Assembly: GCF_008014675.1 (NCBI RefSeq)
Contig: NZ_VOXD01000014.1
Location: 1-64,000 of the forward strand
Reading direction: 5' to 3'
DNA length: 64,000 nucleotides
DNA from: Neolewinella aurantiaca
GTDB lineage: Bacteria > Bacteroidota > Bacteroidia > Chitinophagales > Saprospiraceae
Within the stretch, counting starts at the first letter, position 1; every line of letters begins with the position of its first letter. Below, in pieces: positions 25,781 through 33,646 of this stretch. A program made the translations under genes and the position numbers. The notes under the pieces are model-generated. The model did no database searches. It was not told where the DNA came from and saw only the letters and a list, made by a program, of their open reading frames with translations.

Positions 25781-26461
25781 ATGAACATCCCCACCCAAGC
25801 CATCCTCTTCGACCTCGATGGTACCCTGGTCGACAACATGATGGTTCACCACCGTGCCTGGCAGAAAAGCCTCAAAGAACTCGGATTGGATTATAGCCTC
25901 GAACGCGTCAAAGCGGAAATCCACGGCGTTAACCTGGAAATACTGCAAAACCTTTTCGGAGATAAGTACACCCTCGAAGAATACAATCAAATCGCTTGGG
26001 ACAAAGAAGCCGCCTACCGTGACATCTTCGCCGCCGACTTTGCGGCCAACATCGTGCCCGGGGCGTTGGACTTTATCCGGCAGGCCCACGCCGTCGGCAT
26101 CCCGATGGCCATCGGTACGGCCGGGCCGAAGGAGAACGCCGAGTTCGTGGTAGAAAACCTCGGCATCGGAGATTTAATGGGCCACCTCGTTCACTCCGGT
26201 ATGGTGAGCAGGGGCAAGCCCGATCCGGAGGTCTTCCAGCAAGCGGCGGGCGCGCTAGGTGTCGACCTCAAGGACTGTGTCATCTTTGAAGACTCCGTCA
26301 CCGGGGCCAAGGCTGCCAACAACGCCGGCTGCCCGGTGATGGTGCTGACGACCACCCACACCCCGCCGGAGTTTGCGGCGCTGGACGTTGCGAGTTTTCG
26401 GCCCGACTTCCGGGGGCTGCGGGTGGAGCAGACGAACGACGGATTTATGCTGGTGGGTTGA
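25781..26461 (+). CDS. HAD superfamily hydrolase, beta-phosphoglucomutase-like
   Basis: Encodes 226 residues from the ATG at 25781 (MNIPTQAILFDLDGT). A longer frame back to 25646 overlaps the remnant gene and promoter and is rejected. HAD motif I is LFDLDGTLVD (Asp11, Asp13), motif II is in AIGTAGPKEN, motif III Lys is in SRGKPDPE, and motif IV is IFEDSVTGAKAA. A helical cap sits between motifs I and II. This is the beta-PGM/YcjU-like subgroup of phosphosugar phosphatases or mutases; the substrate is not determinable. Confidence 0.9.
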   Translation: MNIPTQAILFDLDGTLVDNMMVHHRAWQKSLKELGLDYSLERVKAEIHGVNLEILQNLFGDKYTLEEYNQIAWDKEAAYRDIFAADFAANIVPGALDFIRQAHAVGIPMAIGTAGPKENAEFVVENLGIGDLMGHLVHSGMVSRGKPDPEVFQQAAGALGVDLKDCVIFEDSVTGAKAANNAGCPVMVLTTTHTPPEFAALDVASFRPDFRGLRVEQTNDGFMLVG

Positions 26462-26604
26462 GGGAGAGTTTTCCTTTAAGGCTTAAGGCCTGTTGGGTTC
26501 CTGTGGTGAGAAAAGCCGGTAGTATGCAATAGCCATAATTCAGCGCTACCCGTACAACGGAAATAATATCCGATTCTCCAACCATGCTCCCTCTACCTCC
26601 ACCC

Positions 26605-26623
26605 TGCACCTGCGACCGCGCCC
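26605..26623 (+). repeat. Dispersed GC 19-mer, copy 6
   Basis: Copy TGCACCTGCGACCGCGCCC, ending 23 nt before the xerD start codon and just upstream of its TACCTTGC promoter-like box. Confidence 0.8.
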
Positions 26624-26646
26624 ACAAAACCCGTACCTTGCCGATC

Positions 26647-27558
26647 ATGCAAGCCGTCTGGAAAAACAACCTCAATGCCTTTGCCGCTTACCTGAAACTG
26701 AACCGGGGCTATAGCGACCATACCTTGTCTGCTTACCGCTCAGACGTGGAAAAACTGCCCGCCTACCTGGAGCTGCGGGAATGGGAGCTTACCCCTTCGG
26801 CCATCGAGCGCTTTCACCTGGATGCCTTCATCCAGTACTTAGCGGAACTCGGTCTGGCCACCCGCTCCCAGGCCCGGTTGATCTCGGCCCTGAAGACCTT
26901 TTTCGGCTTTCTGCTCGACGAAAAACTGATCGTACACGACCCAACAGAACTGGTGAAAGCCCCCAAAATGAGTCGTAAGATCCCGGAAGTACTCACTTAT
27001 CACGAAATCCGTGAACTGCTCGGTCAAATTGACCTCAGCCTGGACCACGGTCTACGCGACCGTGCTTTACTGGAAACCCTTTATGCCTGCGGCTTACGGG
27101 TAAGCGAAGCGACCTCGCTCAGACTGACCAACCTCTATTTCAACGAAGGCTTCATCCGCGTAACGGGTAAGGGGAACAAAGAGCGCATCGTCCCGATCGG
27201 GGGCGAAGCAATCCGCCATATGGAGATTTACCTGGAATACGTGCGGCCCGTAATGCCCATCAAGCCGGAAGCCGAAAACGTTGTGTTTCTGAACCGGCGC
27301 GGCGGAGCATTGAGCCGCATTAGCGTATTTACCGCCGTAAAAAAATATGCCGCTGAGGCAGGTATTGAAAAAAATGTGAGCCCACATACGTTTCGTCACT
27401 CATTTGCGACCCACCTGATTGAAGGTGGCGCAGACCTCCGCGCCGTGCAGGAAATGCTCGGACACGAATCCATCCTTACCACTGAGATTTACACCCACCT
27501 CGATACAGACTTTCTGCGGGAGACCATCATGAGTTTCCACCCGGCCAACAAGCGATAA
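26647..27558 (+). CDS. xerD: Site-specific tyrosine recombinase XerD/XerC
   Basis: Encodes 303 residues from the ATG at 26647 (MQAVWKNNLNAF). It has a SAM-like core-binding domain (about 1-95) and a catalytic domain (about 112-295). All catalytic residues are present: Arg151 (CGLRVSEA), Lys175, His247 and Arg250 (HTFRHSFATH), His273 (LGHESI) and nucleophile Tyr282 (EIYTHLD). Length and motifs fit the housekeeping Xer recombinases that resolve chromosome dimers at dif with FtsK. XerC cannot be excluded. No mobile-element genes adjoin it. A dispersed 19-mer copy lies 23 nt upstream. Confidence 0.93.
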   Translation: MQAVWKNNLNAFAAYLKLNRGYSDHTLSAYRSDVEKLPAYLELREWELTPSAIERFHLDAFIQYLAELGLATRSQARLISALKTFFGFLLDEKLIVHDPTELVKAPKMSRKIPEVLTYHEIRELLGQIDLSLDHGLRDRALLETLYACGLRVSEATSLRLTNLYFNEGFIRVTGKGNKERIVPIGGEAIRHMEIYLEYVRPVMPIKPEAENVVFLNRRGGALSRISVFTAVKKYAAEAGIEKNVSPHTFRHSFATHLIEGGADLRAVQEMLGHESILTTEIYTHLDTDFLRETIMSFHPANKR

Positions 27559-27629
27559 ATAATAGTATCGGCTACCGCAGAGGGCTACACTCCGAGCATT
27601 TCTGAACAGACGGGTAGAGTCAACCTGCC

Positions 27630-27731
27630 CTAAATCAGCGCACTTAGCTGAGGCAGAAAAAACAGGCTGACGTACAGTAGCATCAGAAATGTGATAAAAC
27701 CGAGTCGGCCTATGTTCTTACGGATTTCCAT
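27630..27731 (-). CDS. Possible 33-residue membrane peptide
   Basis: A short frame on the minus strand runs from ATG at 27731 to TAG. It encodes MEIRKNIGRLGF followed by a strongly hydrophobic stretch (ITFLMLLYVSLFFL) and PQLSALI. A positively charged N-terminus followed by one membrane helix is typical of real small membrane proteins. It sits in the otherwise empty 388-nt stretch between xerD and the DUF4412 gene. No ribosome-binding signal is expected in this phylum, so support is only compositional. Confidence 0.4.
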   Translation of the reverse strand: MEIRKNIGRLGFITFLMLLYVSLFFLPQLSALI

Positions 27732-27946
27732 CGGGCTTTTTATTGATTATGCTGAGGGCAGCAGCAGCCCTGGGGTATAAAGGCTTTGCTGCCTTTAAAA
27801 CGTACGCAATATTGAGACGGTTCGGTTTTTTTCGCTCAAGGTGTAACACTTAATACTGAGGACACATAAAGAGACGAATTACCGCCCGGGGAGGATAATC
27901 TACCACCTTTCCGGGGCTCTCCATAAACACACAAAAGTTTACTATC

Positions 27947-28900
27947 ATGAATCCTCGTCCAATTCTTATAGCCTTCGCCCTGCTTCTTTCCTTTACGGCT
28001 ACCGCTCAGTCTGTTCCTGATCGTGCGGCAAAACGCGCCAAGCAGCGCGCTGAATACAAAGCCCAAAACAAAGTAGACCGTAGTGTCGACGAGGCTGTCG
28101 ACGACGCTTTTAATTCTATCGGCAATCTCTTCAAGAAAAAGAAAAAGAAAGCCGAGCCAGCTCCGGACACCAATTCTGATGCACAGTCTTCGGAAAGCAG
28201 TCCTGCCGCCAACCCTTACGGTGGTATGATCGGCAACGAAGACGCCGCTCCTTACGAACCATTCACCAACGAATACTCAGTGAGCCTGGACATGGAGATC
28301 ACCGAAATCAAAAAGAACGGAAAAACAGAGACGAACACAATGAGCATGGCCGTCACCACCGATCAGTACGCCGTATTAGTCAAAGATCAGAATGGCACCG
28401 AAATTAGCCGGATGATCTTCAACACTCAGGATGGTAAAACAACCATGATAACAACCGACAAAAAAGGGAAGAAGACGGGCTTCAGGATGAAAATGCCGGG
28501 AGTAAGAAAACTTGCCGCAGACGCCGCCGAAGAAACTGCCGACCGGTTTGAATTCGTCCAAACCGGAGAGCGGAAAACAATTGACGGTTACGGCTGCGAA
28601 AAGATCATCGTAACCGACAAGAAAGAAGGCACCATTACCACTTCGTGGGTGACTCAGGACTTATCGATAAATTCCAAAGATGTATTTGCCGAAATGATGG
28701 GCGCTCTGGGTAATAAGGTAAAAACCGGCCCTAACAGCGTGATGGAACGGGGTTTCGATGGCTTCCCTATCCTATCAATCACCGAAGACAAGGGCAAAAC
28801 CTACGAGACTCACTTCAGCAACATCAAAGTAGGAGAAGAGAACATTGACCGGTCCTTACTCGATGTTAGTGGTATTGAAATTCAGAGTATCGGCTTCTAA
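27947..28900 (+). CDS. DUF4412 domain secreted protein
   Basis: Encodes 317 residues. The signal peptide (about 1-20, TATAQ) is followed by a charged helical linker with a run of lysines (NLFKKKKKKAEP), a low-complexity Ser/Pro/Asp stretch (about 67-88), and a C-terminal beta-rich domain (about 100-317). GYGCEKIIVTDKKEGTITTS and the flanking strands match DUF4412, a periplasmic or outer-membrane-associated family of unknown function. A strong terminator lies 30 nt past the stop. Confidence 0.8.
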   Translation: MNPRPILIAFALLLSFTATAQSVPDRAAKRAKQRAEYKAQNKVDRSVDEAVDDAFNSIGNLFKKKKKKAEPAPDTNSDAQSSESSPAANPYGGMIGNEDAAPYEPFTNEYSVSLDMEITEIKKNGKTETNTMSMAVTTDQYAVLVKDQNGTEISRMIFNTQDGKTTMITTDKKGKKTGFRMKMPGVRKLAADAAEETADRFEFVQTGERKTIDGYGCEKIIVTDKKEGTITTSWVTQDLSINSKDVFAEMMGALGNKVKTGPNSVMERGFDGFPILSITEDKGKTYETHFSNIKVGEENIDRSLLDVSGIEIQSIGF

Positions 28901-28930
28901 AGATTGAATAACCCTTAATCCCATAAATGA

Positions 28931-28971
28931 GCAAACCCGCCTGGTCCTTTCGGACCACGGCGGGTTTGTCT
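28931..28971. terminator. Bidirectional terminator between the DUF4412 gene and the tRNA gene
   Basis: Arms at 28933-28947 (AAACCCGCCTGGTCC) and 28952-28967 pair with one bulge around a TTTC loop. Plus-strand transcripts end in GTTTGTCTCTTT, and minus-strand transcripts leaving the tRNA reach the same hairpin 11 nt past its 3' end. Confidence 0.8.
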
Positions 28972-28981
28972 CTTTAAGCGG

Positions 28982-29054
28982 TGGGCCCACCAGGATTTGA
29001 ACCTGGGACCGACGGATTATGAGTCCGGCGCTCTAACCGCTGAGCTATAGGCCC
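28982..29054 (-). tRNA. tRNA with CAU anticodon, probably tRNA-Ile2
   Basis: A 73-nt cloverleaf reads on the minus strand: acceptor GGGCCTA pairing with TGGGCCC, D arm GCTCAGCGGTTAGAGC, anticodon loop CTCATAA (anticodon CAU), and T arm with GGTTCAAATCC. The GGGCC...GGCCC acceptor stem and GCTCAG.GGTTAGAGC D arm resemble bacterial tRNA-Ile2, whose C34 is converted to lysidine by TilS to read AUA. Elongator tRNA-Met is the alternative. The 3' CCA is not fully encoded (the genome reads CCG), so it must be added after transcription. Confidence 0.9.
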
Positions 29055-29176
29055 GAGAGTAAGTCTGTTGGACGGGTTATTCAGTTTGAATTACCACGAG
29101 ACTTCCTTTCGAAGTGCAAAGGTAAGTGGTGGCGTTAAAAGTTTCACCCAGAGACTAAAAAAATTAAGTTCAGGTA

Positions 29177-29908
29177 TTATCCGTAGAGTTCCTCTATGAT
29201 TTGTTCTTTGGGGTACCCGAGCTTCAGGAGTCGTTCTTTAGCTTCGTCCACCATAACAGCCCAACCGCACAGGTAGAAGCGAATGTTACTATGTAGCTCC
29301 GCATACTTTTCTTCGTAGATCGGGTGTACATAACCTTTTGTCACTTCTATGCTGGCGGAGCCTTCGGTTTCTTCTCTGCTCAGGGCCACCGAATAGGTGA
29401 AATTGGGATGAGCGCGCGCCATTTCTTCGAATTCCTCGCGGTAGAGAATATCCTGGGCGGTACGACAGCCGAAAATGAGGTGAAAGTTGACGGTTTCTTT
29501 ACCCAGCCGATCCTGCAGCATTGCCCGAAAAGGGGCCACGCCCGTGCCCGTACAAATCATCACGATATCGTTTTCTAAAGGCCCCTCCGGAAGGGTAAAT
29601 ACTCCGGCCGGCTCTTTAGTCATTACTTCGCTACCGATGTCGGCACCTTCAAAGAGGTAGCCGGTTCCTTTTCCTTCGGGCAGGCGAACGATGCAGAGTT
29701 CCGCCTGATTAGAGCCGTCCGGAGCGGCGGCGATGGAATAGCTGCGCCAGCCATCACGACGGGTTTCGCCAATGGGTAGGTCGAGGGTGAGAAACTGACC
29801 CGGACGAAAATCGAGAACGTCACGGTCTGGCAGTTCCAGCCAAAAGCTGCGGACGGAAGGAGAGCGCTGCTCTATTCTTGTAATTCTTGCTGGTTTCCAT
29901 TTCGGCAT
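29177..29908 (-). CDS. Ferredoxin/flavodoxin-NADP+ reductase-like FAD oxidoreductase
   Basis: Encodes 243 residues from the ATG at 29908 (MPKWKPARITR). A longer frame to 30067 would overlap the upstream kinase gene and is unlikely. The FAD-binding barrel contains RSYSIAAAP (RxYS motif) and GKGTGYLFEG. The NAD(P)-binding half has MICTGTGVAPFRAML, FGCRTAQDILYREE and the C-terminal CGWAVMVDEAKERL. It probably transfers electrons between NAD(P)H and a small iron-sulfur or flavin carrier. It is the last of three same-strand genes after the CHAT protein and GHMP kinase. Confidence 0.88.
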   Translation of the reverse strand: MPKWKPARITRIEQRSPSVRSFWLELPDRDVLDFRPGQFLTLDLPIGETRRDGWRSYSIAAAPDGSNQAELCIVRLPEGKGTGYLFEGADIGSEVMTKEPAGVFTLPEGPLENDIVMICTGTGVAPFRAMLQDRLGKETVNFHLIFGCRTAQDILYREEFEEMARAHPNFTYSVALSREETEGSASIEVTKGYVHPIYEEKYAELHSNIRFYLCGWAVMVDEAKERLLKLGYPKEQIIEELYG

Positions 29909-29987
29909 TGGGGGGAGGGTTGAGGGGGGGAGAAGGAGTGGTCTGAATATAAACATGTTTATATGCAAAAGAGCACAACATAAAAAT

Positions 29988-30935
29988 TCAAACCACCATG
30001 CTATCATAGCCAATAACCACCTCATATCCCCGCTCGTTGAAGTATTTCCGAATTTTTTCCGGTTCATCCTCGCTCAGCGCCCAGACAAAATCGCCGCCCC
30101 AGGCGCCGAGGCTCTTGATCGCCCCTGGGAAGCCCGGAAACAGCTTCTGCTGTACGGGTATAAGGCCGAGTGTATTCCCTACGATTTCCTCATGCTCAAG
30201 CAGCAGGCGGGCGGCGGCGCGCAGGTGCAATGAACCGGTTAAAAGAGCAGTGGTGATACGGCGGATTTCCGTCTTCGCGTGTTCTGAAACCGTGGCGGAC
30301 CGGTACGCCCGGATCCCCTCTCTACTGTTCTGTTTCTGATTGAGGTAAACAAAACAGGTTTGTTGCAACCAATCGGGTTCCCAGCTGACCGGAGTCACCT
30401 TCGGGCTGGTGCCATTGCGTTCGTAAAGGATCGGCCCTTCGGCAAAGGCGCAGGCCAGGTCGTAGCCGCTGCCACCAAAAGTTTGCTCCAACAGTGCGTA
30501 AGGGTTCACCCCCAGCCACTTTGCTACCGCTGCGATCAGGGTGGAACTGCTGCCCAACCCCCACTTACGGTCGAATTGCAGGTGAGTACTCACTTCCACT
30601 CCCCGCAGTTGACGGGTGCAACCCGGGTTGAGGGTTTCGGCAGCGTATAATATCTGCAAAATCCTTGCTCTTGGATCCTCGCTTTGCACCTGCGCTCGCG
30701 CCCACTCTTCTTTATCGTAAGCGTGATTGAACCACTCCCAGCCCTCCACATCATACGCCTTCCAGTACACGTCGTGGTCCGAGGAGTCTGAAAGGTGAAC
30801 GGCCTCGAACGATTGCCCCCGACGCGTAGGTACAGCCAGGGCCGGCACACCATCCAGCACAAAATATTCGCCGGTCAGTAATAATTTACCGTGAGGTGCC
30901 AGTTGAATTGAGGGTGAGTCTGATACGTGATCCAT
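29988..30935 (-). CDS. GYDIA family GHMP kinase (mevalonate pathway-like)
   Basis: Encodes 315 residues. The N-terminus APHGKLLLTGEYFVLDG and the ATP-binding loop KWGLGSSSTLIAAVA are GHMP-kinase hallmarks, and GGSGYDLACAFAEG matches the motif that names the GYDIA family. Bacteroidota make isoprenoids by the mevalonate pathway in some lineages, and this family is placed there by homology; substrate specificity is unproven. The start is 3 nt after the CHAT gene stop. Two dispersed 19-mer copies lie in the gene, encoding ARAQVQ and LHLRAAA. Confidence 0.88.
   Translation of the reverse strand: MDHVSDSPSIQLAPHGKLLLTGEYFVLDGVPALAVPTRRGQSFEAVHLSDSSDHDVYWKAYDVEGWEWFNHAYDKEEWARAQVQSEDPRARILQILYAAETLNPGCTRQLRGVEVSTHLQFDRKWGLGSSSTLIAAVAKWLGVNPYALLEQTFGGSGYDLACAFAEGPILYERNGTSPKVTPVSWEPDWLQQTCFVYLNQKQNSREGIRAYRSATVSEHAKTEIRRITTALLTGSLHLRAAARLLLEHEEIVGNTLGLIPVQQKLFPGFPGAIKSLGAWGGDFVWALSEDEPEKIRKYFNERGYEVVIGYDSMVV
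30211..30229 (-). repeat. Dispersed GC 19-mer, copy 7 (weak, inside the GHMP kinase gene)
   Basis: TGCACCTGCGCGCCGCCGC shares the left half GCACCTGCGC but diverges on the right. Read in sense as LHLRAAA. Confidence 0.45.
30685..30703 (+). repeat. Dispersed GC 19-mer, copy 8 (inside the GHMP kinase gene)
   Basis: TGCACCTGCGCTCGCGCCC, antisense to the gene, which reads it as ARAQVQ. It forms an inverted pair with the weak copy 456 nt away. Confidence 0.8.
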
Positions 30936-30938
30936 CGG

Positions 30939-33512
30939 TTAAGCAGCTTTCTTTCTGGTCCGGAAATAGAGGAGCCCGCCCACCAGCATTACTGCCACAC
31001 TGCCAAAACCAAGTACTGACTTCAGGCTACCGCTGCGGTCCCAGGCTACCGCTTGCATACCTCCGTAGGCCTCGAAGGCAGCCCATTTGTACGGAGGAGC
31101 TTCGGGGTACTTGCTCAGGTAGGCTTTGCGGCTAAGCCGCAGCGCCTGATGGGGCGGTTTTCCTTCCTGGATGTAGTGATAAAACTTATCCATCAGGGTT
31201 GCAGTAGCAAAATCGTCTACTGCCCAGTTAGAAGAAACTACCGAGCGGGCTCCGGCAGCAAGGTAAGCTTTCGTCAGGCTGATCCTCCCCTCGGTGGCGT
31301 GTCGGCCCCCATTGCTCGTCTCGCAGGCACTCAGTACCACCAGATCGGCGTTCAGCGTCCGGTCGCCGATGTCTGATGCGAAAAGCTCCGAGGGCATGTC
31401 CTCGTTACCCGCCAGATAAATTCTGCTGCGCAAACCATCTATTTCACTGGATATTGCGTGGGTTGCAAGGTGTATGATACTATGATCGGTTACGTTGCGC
31501 TGGTAATTGGACAGCGTTGCTTCTTCTCCGTAAAAATAATCTCCCGGACCGCGAGCTTCCAGTGCTTCGAGTTCGTCTGTGTTGTAGAATAAGGGAGGGA
31601 GCACAAAGCCCGCCTGATGTAAATCCGCTGCCTGCAGGGATTCATTGGCAAAAACAGGGGCAAGTCCCAGAGGAGATGCCTTACGCGCAGCTATTTCCTG
31701 GTCCCGGAGCACACGCATGCTGCCAATTGACATCTGCCGGCTGATGGCCACTTCGGTCCCTAAGTAACGGGCGGTTTCCCCTTCTGCATCCCGCCTTAAA
31801 GCCGGGAATGGAACATTTTCAAGTTCTCCCGTAGCGATCAGGTGTACATTGGGCGTCAACAGAGAATCTATCCCCGTAAAAAGCAGACGATACAACTCCC
31901 GGCTTGCTTCGGCATAATCACCTTTTTTCGTTCTCGGGTTAGAGAGAGACTGTAATTCGGAGGTCAGTGCTAATGCTCTTGTTCTGGAGTCGTAAAGGTC
32001 TGCCATCTCTATAGTATCCGGCGTTACCAATAACCTGTAAAGAGCATCGTCGGAAGAATAAAAACACAGAATTGCAGAAGTGTCTTTGGCCAGCCCTTCG
32101 GATACTAGTGACAGGTCAATCTTGCTGTTCTCTTCCAGAAGGTCAGGTAGCTCCGGATACACCAAAGTCATTTCGTGCTGCCTCTCGTTCACTTTCACGA
32201 TTCTGTCATAAATGTCTTTCAAACTCATGTCAGGAAGAGGTTGCAAGAGTTGGTCTAACTCCCTTTGGGCGTCAAGAAACTTATTTCCCTTCATTTCATC
32301 CTGTCTTGCCAGACCTCTGATATTTGCCCAGTAAAAATTACCTGAGCCCGTCCATCGGTCTAACACTTGTATGCTCCGATTTAAATACGATATATCTTTC
32401 GTTTCGTTATATAAATAAAATCCTACAATTAAGGCATTTATTGCTGGTGATGGCAAATGGTTTCGCTTCTCAAGAACTAGGTTATTAATCAGATTCAAAC
32501 TGCTACGATGCTTTTGTAAAAAATTAAGTTCATAAATATTAAAAGCATCAATTACAGGAGGAAGTCCTTTACCTAGTCTTGTTTGAAACAGCATTGTTAA
32601 GGCATGCAAATTCAAAGTAGAATAAAGACTGGGAGAATACGGGGGAGGAGATGATAGAATGTCATCTATTGAACCATAATTATCAAGAACTCGCTCAATC
32701 ATTTTCTCACTGCACTCTAACGCCTCACTATACAGACCTAATCGGTTTAAAATTCTTGCTTTAGTGGTTAAGTGGTTCGTAGTAAACTTAGGATTACCTA
32801 TTTTTTGATAAAGAGCATCTGCTTTATTAAAAATATCACTATAACCCTTCTCTCTTTTGTGAGAATAAAACCTACTCTTTTTTAGGAGATAAAAGTATTT
32901 TAACTGTTCATCGGAGATGGCTGATGAAAAATCAGAAAATGACAAAATCATAGAAGCAGCGTCTTCTGAAAGCACATACTCACTTAATTTAAGAAGAATA
33001 ACAGCTTGATCATTTATGGAATATTCTTTCTCATGCAAATCTGAAAGTAGTTTTGACTTCCAAAGATCGAAACCCTCAATGGAGTTTCTAATTCCAAGAA
33101 TTGCGGTATTAGACAGGGTTGCTAAGGTAGATTTTGGGTTTACATTTTGATAAACATATGAATAATAAAGATTCGCTTTTGAGCTCTCCCCATTAGCTTC
33201 TAACAAGCTGGCGTAGAGGTATACAATTCTCAGACTGACTTTGTCCCCTTTAGGAAATTCATTCATCACCTCTGCTGCCTGACGGAAAAGATCACCTGCT
33301 GCACCAATATCATTCTCATCAAAAGCCCTGATCATCCTGGCGGCATAAAGAAATCGCAGGTCACAGTCGCCAGACTCGTTATACTTCTCCAGTAATTCCG
33401 CGGATGGTACGTTATTGAGAATTGGGAGGTACTTGATTTCGAACTTAAAACAATTCCCCCGAACGCTCGTCAACGTCAGCAAGAGAGATAGGAGTAGCAT
33501 TATTTTTTTCAT
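30939..33512 (-). CDS. TPR-CHAT caspase-like protein with a C-terminal membrane anchor
   Basis: Encodes 857 residues from the ATG at 33512 (MKKIMLLLSLLL). A signal peptide (about 1-19) is followed by a long helical TPR-like region (about 25-430). The C-terminal CHAT peptidase domain (about 510-820) has His685 in HLATHAIS and Cys730 in LSACETSNGG, the expected dyad. A transmembrane helix and RTRKKAA tail end the protein. The signal and C-terminal anchor place TPR and CHAT domains in the periplasm. The TPR-coding part (about 32300-33200) is much AT-richer than the CHAT part. Targets are unknown; the next gene starts 3 nt downstream. Confidence 0.88.
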   Translation of the reverse strand: MKKIMLLLSLLLTLTSVRGNCFKFEIKYLPILNNVPSAELLEKYNESGDCDLRFLYAARMIRAFDENDIGAAGDLFRQAAEVMNEFPKGDKVSLRIVYLYASLLEANGESSKANLYYSYVYQNVNPKSTLATLSNTAILGIRNSIEGFDLWKSKLLSDLHEKEYSINDQAVILLKLSEYVLSEDAASMILSFSDFSSAISDEQLKYFYLLKKSRFYSHKREKGYSDIFNKADALYQKIGNPKFTTNHLTTKARILNRLGLYSEALECSEKMIERVLDNYGSIDDILSSPPPYSPSLYSTLNLHALTMLFQTRLGKGLPPVIDAFNIYELNFLQKHRSSLNLINNLVLEKRNHLPSPAINALIVGFYLYNETKDISYLNRSIQVLDRWTGSGNFYWANIRGLARQDEMKGNKFLDAQRELDQLLQPLPDMSLKDIYDRIVKVNERQHEMTLVYPELPDLLEENSKIDLSLVSEGLAKDTSAILCFYSSDDALYRLLVTPDTIEMADLYDSRTRALALTSELQSLSNPRTKKGDYAEASRELYRLLFTGIDSLLTPNVHLIATGELENVPFPALRRDAEGETARYLGTEVAISRQMSIGSMRVLRDQEIAARKASPLGLAPVFANESLQAADLHQAGFVLPPLFYNTDELEALEARGPGDYFYGEEATLSNYQRNVTDHSIIHLATHAISSEIDGLRSRIYLAGNEDMPSELFASDIGDRTLNADLVVLSACETSNGGRHATEGRISLTKAYLAAGARSVVSSNWAVDDFATATLMDKFYHYIQEGKPPHQALRLSRKAYLSKYPEAPPYKWAAFEAYGGMQAVAWDRSGSLKSVLGFGSVAVMLVGGLLYFRTRKKAA

Positions 33513-33583
33513 AAGACTAGCATAGCGGGGAACAGGACAAGTGTTGGTTTTCAAGATTCAGCAGTTCAGGAGGTACGGACAAA

Positions 33584-33623
33584 ACAGAAAGGCCATCCGC
33601 TCAGAGTTGAACGAATGGCCTTA
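33584..33623 (-). terminator. Likely terminator of rpsA
   Basis: On the minus strand AAGGCCATTCG pairs with GCGGATGGCCTT, followed by TCTGTTTT. It begins about 25 nt after the rpsA stop. The T-run is interrupted, so strength is uncertain. Confidence 0.55.
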
Positions 33624-33646
33624 AAGTTAATCAGAAAAGAAGATTT

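Noticed and set aside
26647-27558. Tyrosine recombinase considered as an integrase of a mobile element
   Set aside because: Length and motifs match housekeeping XerC/XerD and no phage or conjugative genes or attachment repeats adjoin it.
28982-29054. tRNA as an integration site
   Set aside because: I found no direct repeat of its 3' end nearby and no integrase next to it.
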